A stretch of 64,000 bases of DNA from Bacteroidota bacterium (GCA_023446155.1 JAEXIT010000012.1:1-64000), one strand, 5' to 3'. Positions 1-8,372 are shown, counted from the first letter of the stretch. Program-made: numbers and translations. The notes: generated by a model not told the origin, from the letters alone.

Positions 1-302
1 TCACCCAACAAGGTGCTTTTGAGTTAGACAAGTTAGTTCAGGTAATGAAAAACAACGCTGCTATGGTGATCATGGTTAAATCCCATACTGATAGCAGAGG
101 TAGTGATAAATACAACATGAATTTATCGGATCGTCGTGCAAAATCTACAGTTCAGTATATTATCTCCAAAGGAATTGCTAAGGACAGAATCTCCGGAAAA
201 GGTTACGGAGAGAGTGAGCCTAAAGTAAACTGTGGTGATAACTGTACGGAAGAAGAATACGCGAAAAACAGACGATCAGAGTTCCTGATTGTTAAGAAAT
301 AA
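1..302 (+). CDS. OmpA-family protein, C-terminal domain (5' end outside window)
   Basis: The frame is open from base 3, 14 codons before the first ATG at 45, so this is the 3' end of a longer gene rather than an 85-residue protein. The 99 visible residues form an OmpA-like peptidoglycan-binding domain: HTDSRGS, then LSDRRAKS, then a GxGESEP turn and a closing NRRSEFLI. In this family the conserved Asp and Arg hold the diaminopimelate of peptidoglycan, anchoring the outer membrane to the wall. Two cysteines (NCGDNC) before the last strand probably form a disulfide, as in many Bacteroidota OmpA proteins. The N-terminal part (barrel, TPR or repeats) cannot be judged. A strong terminator follows at 353-380. 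Confidence 0.93.
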   Translation, partial: TQQGAFELDKLVQVMKNNAAMVIMVKSHTDSRGSDKYNMNLSDRRAKSTVQYIISKGIAKDRISGKGYGESEPKVNCGDNCTEEEYAKNRRSEFLIVKK

Positions 303-310
303 TATTATTA

Positions 311-343
311 ACACCAGGCAGGTTTTGGAAACCTGTCAGGTGT
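311..343. repeat. Interspersed palindromic repeat, copy 1
   Basis: Inverted repeat with arms of 15 bases (ACACCAGGCAGGTTT / AAACCTGTCAGGTGT) around a 3-base spacer, with two mismatches. It lies directly after the OmpA stop codon. The same core recurs at 486-511, 1493-1524, 9971-10005 and 29031-29065, always intergenic. Confidence 0.8.
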
Positions 344-352
344 AACATAAAG

Positions 353-380
353 AAAAGGCGGCCAATTGGCCGCCTTTTTT
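353..380 (+). terminator. Intrinsic terminator of the OmpA gene
   Basis: Perfect stem AAGGCGGCC / GGCCGCCTT closing on AATT, followed by T6. It sits 50 bases after the OmpA stop and beyond the palindromic repeat. Confidence 0.85.
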
Positions 381-485
381 GTTGTCTTTAAAGTGTTTTT
401 TGTCCTTCTCAAGGGTTTTGTTGTCTTTTAGGAAATAATGCTGCTTAGGGCTTAAAAATGCTGTTTTGAAGTGGGATTGCTACGT

Positions 486-511
486 CTGACAGGTTTCGAA
501 AACCTTGTCGG
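486..511. repeat. Interspersed palindromic repeat, degenerate copy 2
   Basis: CTGACAGGTTT, two bases, then AAAACCTTGTCGG. One arm carries an extra T and the outer bases have diverged, so this looks like a decayed copy of the element at 311-343. The stretch 381-548 around it holds no convincing ORF. Confidence 0.6.
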
Positions 512-548
512 ATTTTAAACAGGTGTTATAATGTTGTATATAAAACAA

Positions 549-577
549 AAAACTACCCCTTTTTGGGGTGTAGTTTT
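549..577 (-). terminator. Terminator after the broken lipoprotein gene
   Basis: Stem AAAACTACCCC / GGGGTGTAGTTTT (one bulged base) with a T5 loop. Read on the minus strand it follows the last codon of the gene at 576-1088 and runs into a T-rich tract; it overlaps that gene's stop codon. Confidence 0.7.
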
Positions 578-1088
578 ATATTGATTGGAAGCGGATTGCA
601 TCTTCAACGGTTATATAACGTTCTAATAATTCGCATAGGAATAATAAATTAAAACCCATTTTTTGATCTTTGAGTTTAAACTCATAGCGCGTATCATAAC
701 CGGAGTTTTCTTTGTAAATCCTGTAAATCATCGAAGAATCGGTTTTAATGGTTTTGTTTTTAAGAACATCTCCGTTAGTCGGTTTTTGAAAATCTTCTTC
801 TGATGAAAAGTCAAAATCGGCTTTGTCAAACATGTATAATGTGTCTTAATCGGTTAATTCCGGATTCATAGCAGCGGAATTATAGCCTCGTAAAGGAAAA
901 GTAATCCGTTCGTGGCGAAACGATTTGTCAGTGACAAATTTTGCTATAAATACCGAGAAATCCTCATCTGTCATTGTTTGTTCTTTGTTGTTGGTAACAG
1001 TGTTGTTTTCGGGTATAACTTTATCTTCATTGTTTTTGCAGCTTAAAAGCAATAGTAAAATTAAAAGAATGAAAGGGTTTGTTTTCAT
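576..1088 (-). pseudogene. Lipoprotein gene split by an in-frame TAA (DUF4348-like)
   Basis: Two minus-strand ORFs (846-1088 and 576-833) lie in the same frame, separated only by a TAA at 846-848 and four further sense codons. Joined, they give about 170 codons with no other interruption. The 5' part has a lipoprotein signal ending in LLLLSC, a polar linker, then FSVFIAKFVTDKSF and RITFPLRGY; the 3' part continues with hydrophobic and charged segments ending near FLCELLERYITVED. The layout resembles Bacteroidota DUF4348-type lipoproteins, an assignment from memory of the family. Most likely a single gene inactivated by a nonsense mutation. A sequencing error, or readthrough, is possible. The downstream ORF alone has no signal peptide and would be an odd independent gene. 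Confidence 0.7.
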
Positions 1089-1138
1089 GGTGTGGATTTG
1101 GTTAAACGATCTTTTTATGTATTGCTAAAATAATAACA

Positions 1139-1170
1139 AAAGGCTGTCTCTATCTTTTGAGACAGCCTTT
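1139..1170 (-). terminator. Terminator, minus strand
   Basis: Stem AAAGGCTGTCTC / GAGACAGCCTTT, 12 bp perfect, loop of 8. It lies between the remnant ending at 1226 and the next minus-strand gene starting at 1088, followed by a short T run on the minus strand. Confidence 0.75.
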
Positions 1171-1225
1171 TATAGATCAATTTTAATTACAAATCAGAGC
1201 TAAAACGAATTGAAAAGGTTATAGA

Positions 1226-1515
1226 TTACAAATTTGAATCGGTTATTATTTCATCATATTGTAATGAAATGTTGGATGCTCTATCTTCATTGAGCCATGT
1301 GTTTTTACCTATTATATAGCCGGAAGCGACGATATAATGTTCTGTTTTACCGGATTGAATTTTAAATGTCTTACGATTAAATTTACCATTGTATTCCTGT
1401 AGCTTTTTAGGGATATCGATTGTTTCCGTAATAGTGAAATCACATAAACTATCTGGTATGTCGATATAAGAGACATCAAAGGAACAAGTAATACACCTGA
1501 CAGGTTTAGAAACCT
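1226..1515 (-). pseudogene. 5'-truncated gene remnant
   Basis: A minus-strand frame is open from inside the palindromic repeat at 1493-1524 to a TAA at 1226-1228, about 95 codons. Its composition is protein-like (for example SFDVSYIDIPDSL, then FKIQSGKTEHYIV and NTWLNEDRASN), and a terminator follows at 1139-1170, as after a real gene. There is no plausible start codon: the frame enters from the repeat, so the 5' part appears to be lost. I do not recognise the family. The overlapping frame at 1312-1530, which does have an ATG, reads as low-quality sequence and is probably a shadow. Confidence 0.45.
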
Positions 1516-1524
1516 GTCAGGTGT
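1493..1524. repeat. Interspersed palindromic repeat, copy 3
   Basis: ACACCTGACAGGTTT and AACCTGTCAGGTGT around a 3-base spacer; the arms are fully complementary. It sits exactly at the broken 5' edge of the gene remnant at 1226-1515. Confidence 0.85.
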
Positions 1525-1532
1525 AAACAAAA

Positions 1533-1560
1533 AAAGCAGCCAATTGGCTGCTTTAAAAAT
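1533..1560 (-). terminator. Terminator of the DUF5689 gene
   Basis: Perfect stem AAAGCAGCCAA / TTGGCTGCTTT at 1533-1554. On the minus strand it follows the stop at 1575 and is followed by T7. It shares the central GCCAATTGGC core with the terminator at 353-380. Confidence 0.8.
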
Positions 1561-1574
1561 AGAAGATATATTTT

Positions 1575-2939
1575 TTAGTTTACTGTAATATCATCAACCT
1601 GCATTGTAGTGGTAATAGTTGGAGTTCCCGAATGTTCGAAAACAAAATAACCGTTACCTGTTACACTACCAGGAATGTTATATGTACCACTAGACTGGAA
1701 TGTCGAAGCCGATTGTCCTGTTGCCGGTGTAGAAATACTGAATGATGACGTGATATCTACAAAGTTAGCCAGATTAATTGGTCCGCCTGCAGTATAGTTT
1801 GCAGCCGTTACATAATATACTTTTAATACATTTCCTTGGTAAAAACGAGCAAGCGTTTTGAAAGCGAATGTGTTTGCAGTTGTAAAATCAACCGGTACAA
1901 AGAAATACGTTTTAGCCGTCACACCACCACTTCCGAAAGAAGTCATCTCGATGTATTTGTTTCCTGTGTTAGCAGGGAACTGTTTTAACTGCCAGTATCT
2001 TCCACCAATGGTCTGATCGTTTACATATTTAGGGAAAGCCGTTAGGTTAACCGCATAACTTGTAAAATCTTCTGTGAAAGATCCGTTGAACTGAATGTCT
2101 GTTCCGCCTTGAGCAGTACTGATATAGAATCTTGGGTTTTCCAACATAATATCTCTTTCTGTACGAGCAAGGAATTGGAAGTCATTGTTGTATTTTGTTA
2201 ATACACCACGAACTTTTCCACTTTTGTTTGGAACCGGTTTGCCAGCAAACTTAGCAAATTCACTTGTTCTGAAATAGATCTCATGACCAGTATTGTCTGT
2301 AAGTTTCCAGTTGGTAGCACCGCCAATTGTAGTCGAACTGTTAGCATCATAATAATTGGATCCAATGGCAGCATCGGTAAACTGAACATTGTCAAACTCG
2401 ATAAGTTTGTTAATGTGGTTGTTGTTTAAGGCCTCAGCAATAGTCATGTGGGATACTAATTCATCTTCGTTTACGACATCACAAGAAGCTTTCGCTGTTC
2501 TTCTGAATTCTTCCGGTACCAAACGTCCTACAGCATTTCCTTGGTATAAATCTCCAATAACTAAAGAGCTGTGTGCAATTGCGATATAACGGTCTTTTAG
2601 GTTTACGTATACTTTTCTTCCCGGTTCGAATTCGGTGTAGATGTTATACATATCAACCGGAATACTAAAACCTCTTGATTTGTCAAGTGTTTCCAAAGAA
2701 ACGGTTTTGTAAAATGTTCCACCTTCGTCACTCGATACTACATAAGCCTCGATAATATCATCGCTGGTAATTTGTGTAGGGGTAGCGGTAGCTACTGTAA
2801 AAATCTCAGCAACTGTTTTGGTCGGAGTTAAGGTATAACAAGGGGTATCCGCTTTAGGATAATGATCACCATTCACACAACCGGATAATATTCCAGCTGA
2901 AAGTGTCGCGAATAAAAGGGATTTAATTGAAATTTTCAT
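1575..2939 (-). CDS. DUF5689 domain surface lipoprotein
   Basis: The 454-residue product begins with a lipoprotein signal whose lipobox is ILSGC (Cys21), so it is exported and lipidated. Residues of about 40-270 match the DUF5689 layout known in Flavobacteriia: an OB-like beta domain with EAYVVSSDEGG, GRKVYVNLKDRY and GKVRGVLTKYNNDFQ. The C-terminal part of about 280-454 is a beta-rich segment (NGSFTEDFTSY, then PGSVTGNGYFVFEHSG) resembling a choice-of-anchor J jelly-roll. It is the last gene of the minus-strand unit TonB receptor - anchor J lipoprotein - DUF5689, 16 bases behind its neighbour. By analogy with SusD partners it probably sits on the cell surface and helps the receptor bind its ligand. 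The ligand is unknown. Confidence 0.85.
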   Translation of the reverse strand: MKISIKSLLFATLSAGILSGCVNGDHYPKADTPCYTLTPTKTVAEIFTVATATPTQITSDDIIEAYVVSSDEGGTFYKTVSLETLDKSRGFSIPVDMYNIYTEFEPGRKVYVNLKDRYIAIAHSSLVIGDLYQGNAVGRLVPEEFRRTAKASCDVVNEDELVSHMTIAEALNNNHINKLIEFDNVQFTDAAIGSNYYDANSSTTIGGATNWKLTDNTGHEIYFRTSEFAKFAGKPVPNKSGKVRGVLTKYNNDFQFLARTERDIMLENPRFYISTAQGGTDIQFNGSFTEDFTSYAVNLTAFPKYVNDQTIGGRYWQLKQFPANTGNKYIEMTSFGSGGVTAKTYFFVPVDFTTANTFAFKTLARFYQGNVLKVYYVTAANYTAGGPINLANFVDITSSFSISTPATGQSASTFQSSGTYNIPGSVTGNGYFVFEHSGTPTITTTMQVDDITVN

Positions 2940-2955
2940 CGTTGTATTTTTTAGC

Positions 2956-3567
2956 TTAGAATATTTTTACGTTGTCAATCATATAAGCTCCGGCAAGTGC
3001 AGTAGCCGTTCCTCCGGTTGCTTTAAATCCGATATAAATGGTTCCGGAATAGTTGGCAAGATTGATAGCACCTGCTTTGAAAAAGTCGTAATTGTGTGTG
3101 CTTCCCGCTAATGGTGGCGTAAAGGAAACCTGAGTCCAGGTAGCATCTGTTACATTTGTTCCGTCATAATCGGTTGAAATAAAAACTTCTAATTTGTTGT
3201 TTACTAAATCCGTTACGTGGTGTTGTGCCACGTCGAATGTTAAACGCTTTTTAATCGCACTATCGATATTGATTCCTGGTGTTACGACCCAAGCAACATT
3301 CGATGCCTGTCCACTGTTAAATGGTGTAAATTCAGCATATCCGTTACCTTGATATGAGTTTTCAATCCATTTTTTAGTACCTGTCTGAGCGAAGTTGGTC
3401 CATCCTTCAAGGTCGAATGGCGTATTTGCTACAGCAGTCTGGAAATCTTCATAATAGATAGCCGGAACAATAGATGGTAAATTAGTGTCGTCTTCTTTTG
3501 TACAGCTGCTTAATGCGCCTAAGGCAATCAAAGCAACACAAAGTGTTTTTATATTAAAATTTTTCAT
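2956..3567 (-). CDS. Choice-of-anchor J domain lipoprotein
   Basis: The 203-residue product has a lipoprotein signal with lipobox ALSSC (Cys22). The rest is one jelly-roll domain of the choice-of-anchor J / DUF5017 type: YYEDFQTA opens it, GWTNFAQTGTKKW follows, then SNVAWVVTPGINID and a closing AYMIDNVKIF. Such domains occur in secreted Bacteroidota proteins that bind polymers or other ligands. It lies between the TonB receptor (23 bases upstream) and the DUF5689 gene (16 bases downstream), so all three are probably one transcript and one outer-membrane complex. It contains no catalytic motif that I can see, and a binding or accessory role is inferred from context. Confidence 0.82.
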   Translation of the reverse strand: MKNFNIKTLCVALIALGALSSCTKEDDTNLPSIVPAIYYEDFQTAVANTPFDLEGWTNFAQTGTKKWIENSYQGNGYAEFTPFNSGQASNVAWVVTPGINIDSAIKKRLTFDVAQHHVTDLVNNKLEVFISTDYDGTNVTDATWTQVSFTPPLAGSTHNYDFFKAGAINLANYSGTIYIGFKATGGTATALAGAYMIDNVKIF

Positions 3568-3590
3568 GTGAGTCTCTTTACTGGTTTAAA

Positions 3591-6407
3591 TTAGAATGTT
3601 AAGTAAACGTTTACAAAATACGTTCTGCCGTAACCGTAGAAATATTTCGATCCGAAAGAACGGGTACCGCTGGCATAATCCATATTTAACTCTCTGTAGT
3701 TTGCATTTCTAGCTTGTTCGAAACCTCCAGTTTTGTAAGTAACATCAAAAATGTTGTTCACACTTGCAAAGAAACCTAAAGTATTTCCGCTAATTCTCCA
3801 TGATTTACCACCGGTAAGGTTTACTAACATGAATGAATTGAATTTCTCCTGACTTAATAACTGACGTGCTCTGTCTTCGGTAACTTCCGGATATGATACT
3901 CCAGATCCACCAGGCTCCATAAAGAAGTTGTTGGTGCGGATTAATGGATCTACTTCAACATAACTATCGTCTAAGTAGTTGGCATTAGCTCCAATCCACC
4001 AGAATTTAGGATCTCTATACTCAATTCCAAGTGAGTAAGCCTGTTGTGGCATACCACCTTGTCTGTAGTTTTTAAGAGATGATTCTCCGAAGTTAACAAT
4101 CGGGTTAAGTCCCGCTGCCTGACGTGAATCGATGTTTAGAAGTACTGTTGGGTTGTTGCTGTAGATGTATTGACCATATGAAGCAGAACCGGTAACTTTA
4201 ATTGTTTTAGATAATTGGTACTCTAAACCTAACTCTAAACCGATGTTTTGTTTGTCGATGTTTTTAGTAATCTCAGCTACGAAGTCATTCTCACTGTCGT
4301 TACCACCATCTTCAATAGCTCCTAAACCTTCTGCATAGAAGAAACCAACTTTAGTTGCATCTTCGATTTTAGAGTAGAATCCGGTTAAACGTGCTTTTAA
4401 TTTTGGTGCTCTGATGATATAACTTGCATCAACACTTGAAATTTTCTCATCTTCTAATCCGCTAACGATACTGTTGTTTAAACGTGCGTTATTGAAGGCA
4501 TTTCGTAACATAGGCGCTTTAGTCATATAAGCTGCGTTAACACTTAACATGTGTTTCCCAGTGATCTTATAGGTAAGTCCTCCTTTGAATCCGTAGTTGT
4601 TAAATTCTAACTTGTCGCTTTTTCCGTACGAGTTGTTAGCATATAATCCGTTTCTGTAAAGACCTTCTCTCTGGTATCTTGTCTGAGAGTATGTTTGTGC
4701 TAAATAGAAATCGAATTTGTTGTATGTAAATTTAAACTGTGTAAAAGCATCTGCAACGATAGCGCGCATGATGTAGTTGTATCCGTAACGATCACCCGCG
4801 TTAACAACACGGTTCGGGTTGTTTAAGTCACTTTGAGACTGACCAGCTGTAAAACCGTTTCCTTCGTAGAATAAATCGGTATCAATAAAACCATAATCCC
4901 CTAGTGGATCTAACATTTTTTGGAAGTTTTCCGATTTTAATGAACGGAAGTTGATTCCTGCATTTAATGTAATGTTATCCGATAATTGAGAGTTTAAGAT
5001 GGAGTTTGCAGTCCAGGTAACATCTTCCATACGGTCTTCATACAAAGCATAGATACTGCGTTTGTTGATCTCGTTAGCGTGGTACATTCTTTCCCAGTTG
5101 ATCTGGCTGTTGTTGATGAAATCCACACGTGCAATTTCAGCTTGTGCATAGTTTGGAGTATGCGTTGGTAAAGAACCGTCAGCTGGAATATTGTGTAAGT
5201 TTAAATAATAACTTGGTAAGTTTTTGTAGTATGTAGGATCAGGGTTGTTTCCACCGTTATAGTCTAATCTGGAATTCCCGATTCCTCCTGATTGGTAAGA
5301 AATATTCGTGTTTAACGTGTTTCGCTCATTTATTTTCCAGTAGTGGCTTAACATTAAGATAGGCTCATCAACGTTTTTGTCTCTTGAGTTTCTCTTTTTG
5401 CCATTTTGCCATCCCCAATACGAGTTGTACTCTGTACCCATTAGGTCCGAAACTTCCTGAGTGTTTGGTGAATTTTTACCTCTGCTGTTTTGTGCGTAGA
5501 TAGAAGTAAAGTTGATGCTATGTTTGTCGTTGAATTTTTTCTCGATACTTGCGAAAAGGGAGTTAGCAGAATAATCTGTTCCTTCGAAGTAACCTTCTTT
5601 AGCCCATCTTCTGGATCCTGAAACCACAAATGCCCATCCGTCTTTGTTCATTCCGGAAGCATAGGTAGCCATAGTTCTCCAGCTGTAGTTTGAGTTTGTT
5701 CCTGAAAACGAAACACGCGTTCCCGGACGGTAAAAAGAAGCTCTAGTGTTTATCTCTTGCGTACCTAAAATGTTACCAAAAGTATAGTCGGAAGGAGCAG
5801 ATCCCATTGTGAATTCCTGGTTTCGAGTCGCGTCATTAAGACCTCCCCAGTTACTCCACTGTGGTCTTCCATCAAAAAGTTTGTTCATTACGATACCATT
5901 AATCATAGTAGTACCATACTCATTGTCCAAACCTCTGATTCGGAATCTAGCCTGACCCCAGTTGAAGGCAGCAGCCTGTTGGTAAGTGTCACGGGATGCC
6001 TGTAGCAAACCTGCTGTACTCTCGGAACCACTGTTGTCATCCCCAAGATCATTTTCTGTGATAGTGATCAAGCTTAGTTGTTGCTCAGATGTGATGTCTT
6101 CTTCTAAGAAAACCACACCCAAATCCAAAGATTGTCCTTTCACAATGCTAAGTGTAAAAGTCTGGGTAGAGTACCCTGTACTTCCTACAGTTAACTTTTG
6201 TTGTCCTTCCGTTGCTACATCAAAAGAGAAAACACCCGCTGCATCTGTTAAAGCAGACTGGTTGGTGCTTGTGATGGTCGCAACAACATTTCTTAATGGT
6301 TTTTGCGTTTTAGAATCAACAACTTTTCCCTTTAGTGCTGGGGAATGTTGTGACCAAACAAAAACGGCTTGCAGTACGAATAAAATACTAAATACAAGTT
6401 TTTTCAT
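3591..6407 (-). CDS. TonB-dependent receptor with carboxypeptidase-regulatory-like N-domain
   Basis: I choose the start at 6407, giving 938 residues beginning with a clear signal peptide (MKKLVFSILFVLQ, cleavage after VWSQ), not the longer frame to 6467, because the promoter -7 box lies at 6465-6472. After the signal comes a carboxypeptidase-regulatory-like beta-sandwich (about 25-105), then the plug (about 140-235, with FRIRGLDNEYG), then a 22-strand-type barrel to a terminal aromatic motif VNVYLTF. This is an outer-membrane active transporter driven by TonB/ExbBD. It heads a three-gene unit with two surface lipoproteins and is divergent from a secreted nuclease/phosphatase-fold enzyme. The substrate is therefore possibly a product of that enzyme, which is inference only. 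Confidence 0.92.
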   Translation of the reverse strand: MKKLVFSILFVLQAVFVWSQHSPALKGKVVDSKTQKPLRNVVATITSTNQSALTDAAGVFSFDVATEGQQKLTVGSTGYSTQTFTLSIVKGQSLDLGVVFLEEDITSEQQLSLITITENDLGDDNSGSESTAGLLQASRDTYQQAAAFNWGQARFRIRGLDNEYGTTMINGIVMNKLFDGRPQWSNWGGLNDATRNQEFTMGSAPSDYTFGNILGTQEINTRASFYRPGTRVSFSGTNSNYSWRTMATYASGMNKDGWAFVVSGSRRWAKEGYFEGTDYSANSLFASIEKKFNDKHSINFTSIYAQNSRGKNSPNTQEVSDLMGTEYNSYWGWQNGKKRNSRDKNVDEPILMLSHYWKINERNTLNTNISYQSGGIGNSRLDYNGGNNPDPTYYKNLPSYYLNLHNIPADGSLPTHTPNYAQAEIARVDFINNSQINWERMYHANEINKRSIYALYEDRMEDVTWTANSILNSQLSDNITLNAGINFRSLKSENFQKMLDPLGDYGFIDTDLFYEGNGFTAGQSQSDLNNPNRVVNAGDRYGYNYIMRAIVADAFTQFKFTYNKFDFYLAQTYSQTRYQREGLYRNGLYANNSYGKSDKLEFNNYGFKGGLTYKITGKHMLSVNAAYMTKAPMLRNAFNNARLNNSIVSGLEDEKISSVDASYIIRAPKLKARLTGFYSKIEDATKVGFFYAEGLGAIEDGGNDSENDFVAEITKNIDKQNIGLELGLEYQLSKTIKVTGSASYGQYIYSNNPTVLLNIDSRQAAGLNPIVNFGESSLKNYRQGGMPQQAYSLGIEYRDPKFWWIGANANYLDDSYVEVDPLIRTNNFFMEPGGSGVSYPEVTEDRARQLLSQEKFNSFMLVNLTGGKSWRISGNTLGFFASVNNIFDVTYKTGGFEQARNANYRELNMDYASGTRSFGSKYFYGYGRTYFVNVYLTF

Positions 6408-6464
6408 AAATAAAATTAAGTTAATTTTTTGTTTGCCAAGTCTTAATAAAAACTTAACAGCCTG

Positions 6465-6500
6465 CAAATGTACATCTTTTAATAATATTATTTACTTTTG
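6465..6500. promoter_or_regulatory. Divergent promoters, TonB receptor (-) and secreted EEP enzyme (+)
   Basis: Minus strand TACATTTG at 6465-6472 and plus strand TACTTTTG at 6493-6500, both matching the Bacteroidota -7 box TAnnTTTG. They leave 5' leaders of about 50 and 40 bases. No clear -33 TTTG is visible for either. Confidence 0.6.
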
Positions 6501-6545
6501 GCCCGGAGTTTGTCTCAAACTTGATGTTAATTTAATATACCTTAC

Positions 6546-7652
6546 ATGAAAATTAGAAATTTCATCGCGCTTTTAATTGTATGTTTCTCATTTAATGGGA
6601 TTTACGCGCAAAACAAAAAATTCAAAGTCTACACTGTGGCCTTTTACAACCTGGAAAACCTGTTTGATACAATCAATGGGCCGAACAATGATGAGGAGTG
6701 GTTGCCTAACGGGACACAACACTGGACTAGAGCAAAGTATCAGAAAAAACTGGCTAATTTAAGCCGCGTTATTCCAGAGATCGGAACCGGTGAAAATCCA
6801 TACGCTCCGGTTATCGTAGGATGTGCCGAAGTGGAAAACAGAGGGGTATTGGAAGATTTAGTGAAACAACCGGGAATGATCGAAAAAGATTATGGGGTGA
6901 TTCATTTTGACTCTCCGGATAAAAGGGGAATCGACGTGGGCTTTTTATATCAGAAAAAACACTTCAGACCGTTAAGCTATAAAAATATACCATTATATAT
7001 ATATGAAAACGAGCAAGGGTTAAATAAAAAAGCCAAAGAAGAAGGTGATGATAAGGTGGAAGAAAATGTAAACCTTGATGTGAAAACCAGAAGAATCTAT
7101 ACGCGTGATCAGTTGTTGGTAACCGGATTATTGGATGGGGAAGAAATCAGCGTTATCGTAAACCACTGGCCGTCACGTTCCGGTGGTGAGAAAAAAAGTA
7201 GCCCGTTCCGTGAAGCAGCCGGTGCGTTAAACAAAAAAATTATTGACTCGCTATACCGAATCAACCCGAATGCGAAAGTGATTACTATGGGCGACTTAAA
7301 CGATGGTCCTTATAATAAGAGTGTGAAAGAAGCTTTAGGTGCGAAAGGGAAAAAAGAGGACGTTAAAGAATTCGGTATGTTTAACCCGATGGAGCAAATG
7401 TCAAAAGACGGTATCGGAACATTGGCCTACCGTGATGCCTGGGATTTATTCGACCAGATTATCATCAGCGAACCGTTAATCCGTAAAGATTATTCGTCAT
7501 TGCGTTTCTGGAAAGCAGGGGTGTTTAACAAACCATATCTGATTCAGAGTTCCGGACAGTATAAAGGCTATCCGCTGCGTAACTCCAATGGAGAAGTCGG
7601 ATTTAGTGACCACTTCCCAGTGTACATTTATCTGATTAAAGAAGCAAAGTAA
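6546..7652 (+). CDS. Secreted endonuclease/exonuclease/phosphatase-fold protein
   Basis: 368 residues with an N-terminal signal peptide (cleavage after GIYAQ). The EEP fold is recognised by YNLENLFDT (near 34-42), AEVENRG, VNHWPSRSGG, GDLNDGP (249-255) and SDHFPV (354-359). These are the metal-binding and catalytic His/Asp/Asn/Glu positions of the DNase I-like family, so the enzyme should hydrolyse phosphodiesters outside the cytoplasm. Family members cut DNA, RNA or other phosphodiesters and the exact substrate cannot be read here. It is transcribed divergently from the TonB receptor operon, an arrangement that suggests joint use of nucleic-acid or phosphodiester material. A clear terminator follows at 7657-7685. 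Confidence 0.9.
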   Translation: MKIRNFIALLIVCFSFNGIYAQNKKFKVYTVAFYNLENLFDTINGPNNDEEWLPNGTQHWTRAKYQKKLANLSRVIPEIGTGENPYAPVIVGCAEVENRGVLEDLVKQPGMIEKDYGVIHFDSPDKRGIDVGFLYQKKHFRPLSYKNIPLYIYENEQGLNKKAKEEGDDKVEENVNLDVKTRRIYTRDQLLVTGLLDGEEISVIVNHWPSRSGGEKKSSPFREAAGALNKKIIDSLYRINPNAKVITMGDLNDGPYNKSVKEALGAKGKKEDVKEFGMFNPMEQMSKDGIGTLAYRDAWDLFDQIIISEPLIRKDYSSLRFWKAGVFNKPYLIQSSGQYKGYPLRNSNGEVGFSDHFPVYIYLIKEAK

Positions 7653-7656
7653 TAAT

Positions 7657-7685
7657 AAAGGCAGGTTTTTTTACCTGCCTTTTTC
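7657..7685 (+). terminator. Terminator of the EEP gene
   Basis: Stem AAAGGCAGGT / ACCTGCCTTT with a T-rich loop, then T-rich sequence, five bases after the stop. Confidence 0.85.
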
Positions 7686-7717
7686 CTTTTTTGTACTTTA
7701 GTACAAACATTCAACCT

Positions 7718-8257
7718 ATGGCTATCCAACCCCCTTTTAATCTTAATCAGTGGATTAATGAAAACCGGCATTTGTTAAAACCGCCGGTTGGAAATAAAAA
7801 TATATATGTAGACGCCAACGATTTTATTGTAATGATCGTGGCCGGTCCAAATGCGCGTAAAGACTATCATTATAACGAGACGGAAGAAATCTTCTACCAA
7901 TTGGAAGGTGATATCAAAATCGTAATTCAGGAAGATGGCGAACGTAAGGAAATGCCACTCAAAGCAGGCGATATGTATTTGCATCCGGCAAAAGTGCCAC
8001 ATTCGCCAGTGAGAAGCGAAGGTTCCATCGGACTGGTGATCGAACGGAAAAGAGCCGGAAAAGGATTTACCGACGGACTGTTATGGCATTGCGATAATTG
8101 CAACCATAAACTATACGACGTCTATTTTGAATTAAAAGATATTGAAAAAGACTTCTTGCCGCATTTCCAGCATTTTTACAATTCGGAAACCTTGCGAACC
8201 TGTGAGAAATGTGGAACCGTGATGGAATCCGATCCGCGTTTTGTCGCAAAAAAATAG
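7718..8257 (+). CDS. nbaC: 3-hydroxyanthranilate 3,4-dioxygenase
   Basis: 179 residues from the ATG at 7718; the longer frame from 7691 adds nine residues read from the promoter-like TACTTTAG and is rejected. The cupin opens 3-hydroxyanthranilate to 2-amino-3-carboxymuconate semialdehyde, the step before quinolinate. Iron ligands fit His51, Glu57 and His95 (YHYNETEE, then VPHSPVR). The C-terminal Cys4 rubredoxin-like site of the bacterial form is present as C125xxC128 and C162xxC165. It is a cytosolic enzyme of the kynurenine pathway. Tryptophan 2,3-dioxygenase of the same pathway lies far away at 61671. The gene upstream is unrelated and the ALDH gene 115 bases downstream has its own -7 box, so it is probably monocistronic. 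Confidence 0.95.
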   Translation: MAIQPPFNLNQWINENRHLLKPPVGNKNIYVDANDFIVMIVAGPNARKDYHYNETEEIFYQLEGDIKIVIQEDGERKEMPLKAGDMYLHPAKVPHSPVRSEGSIGLVIERKRAGKGFTDGLLWHCDNCNHKLYDVYFELKDIEKDFLPHFQHFYNSETLRTCEKCGTVMESDPRFVAKK

Positions 8258-8329
8258 AAAATAAAAAGGTTATTGTTTCGGAAACACAAGCGTAAAAGTT
8301 AATCCTTTATAATCCTAAACAAAAAACAG

Positions 8330-8337
8330 TAACTTTG
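8330..8337 (+). promoter_or_regulatory. -7 box of the ALDH7 gene
   Basis: TAACTTTG matches TAnnTTTG and lies 36 bases before the ATG at 8373. Confidence 0.55.
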
Positions 8338-8372
8338 TGAAAAATAAAAACACACGAAAATAACTTAGAATA

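Noticed and set aside
1312..1530. 72-residue minus-strand ORF with ATG in the repeat region
   Set aside because: It begins inside the palindrome and runs in a different frame from the protein-like remnant at 1226-1515; its translation has no recognisable pattern.
5986..6549. 187-codon plus-strand ORF over the 5' part of the TonB receptor
   Set aside because: Antisense shadow: Ser/Cys/Thr-rich translation with no domain, fully opposite a well-supported receptor and its promoter.
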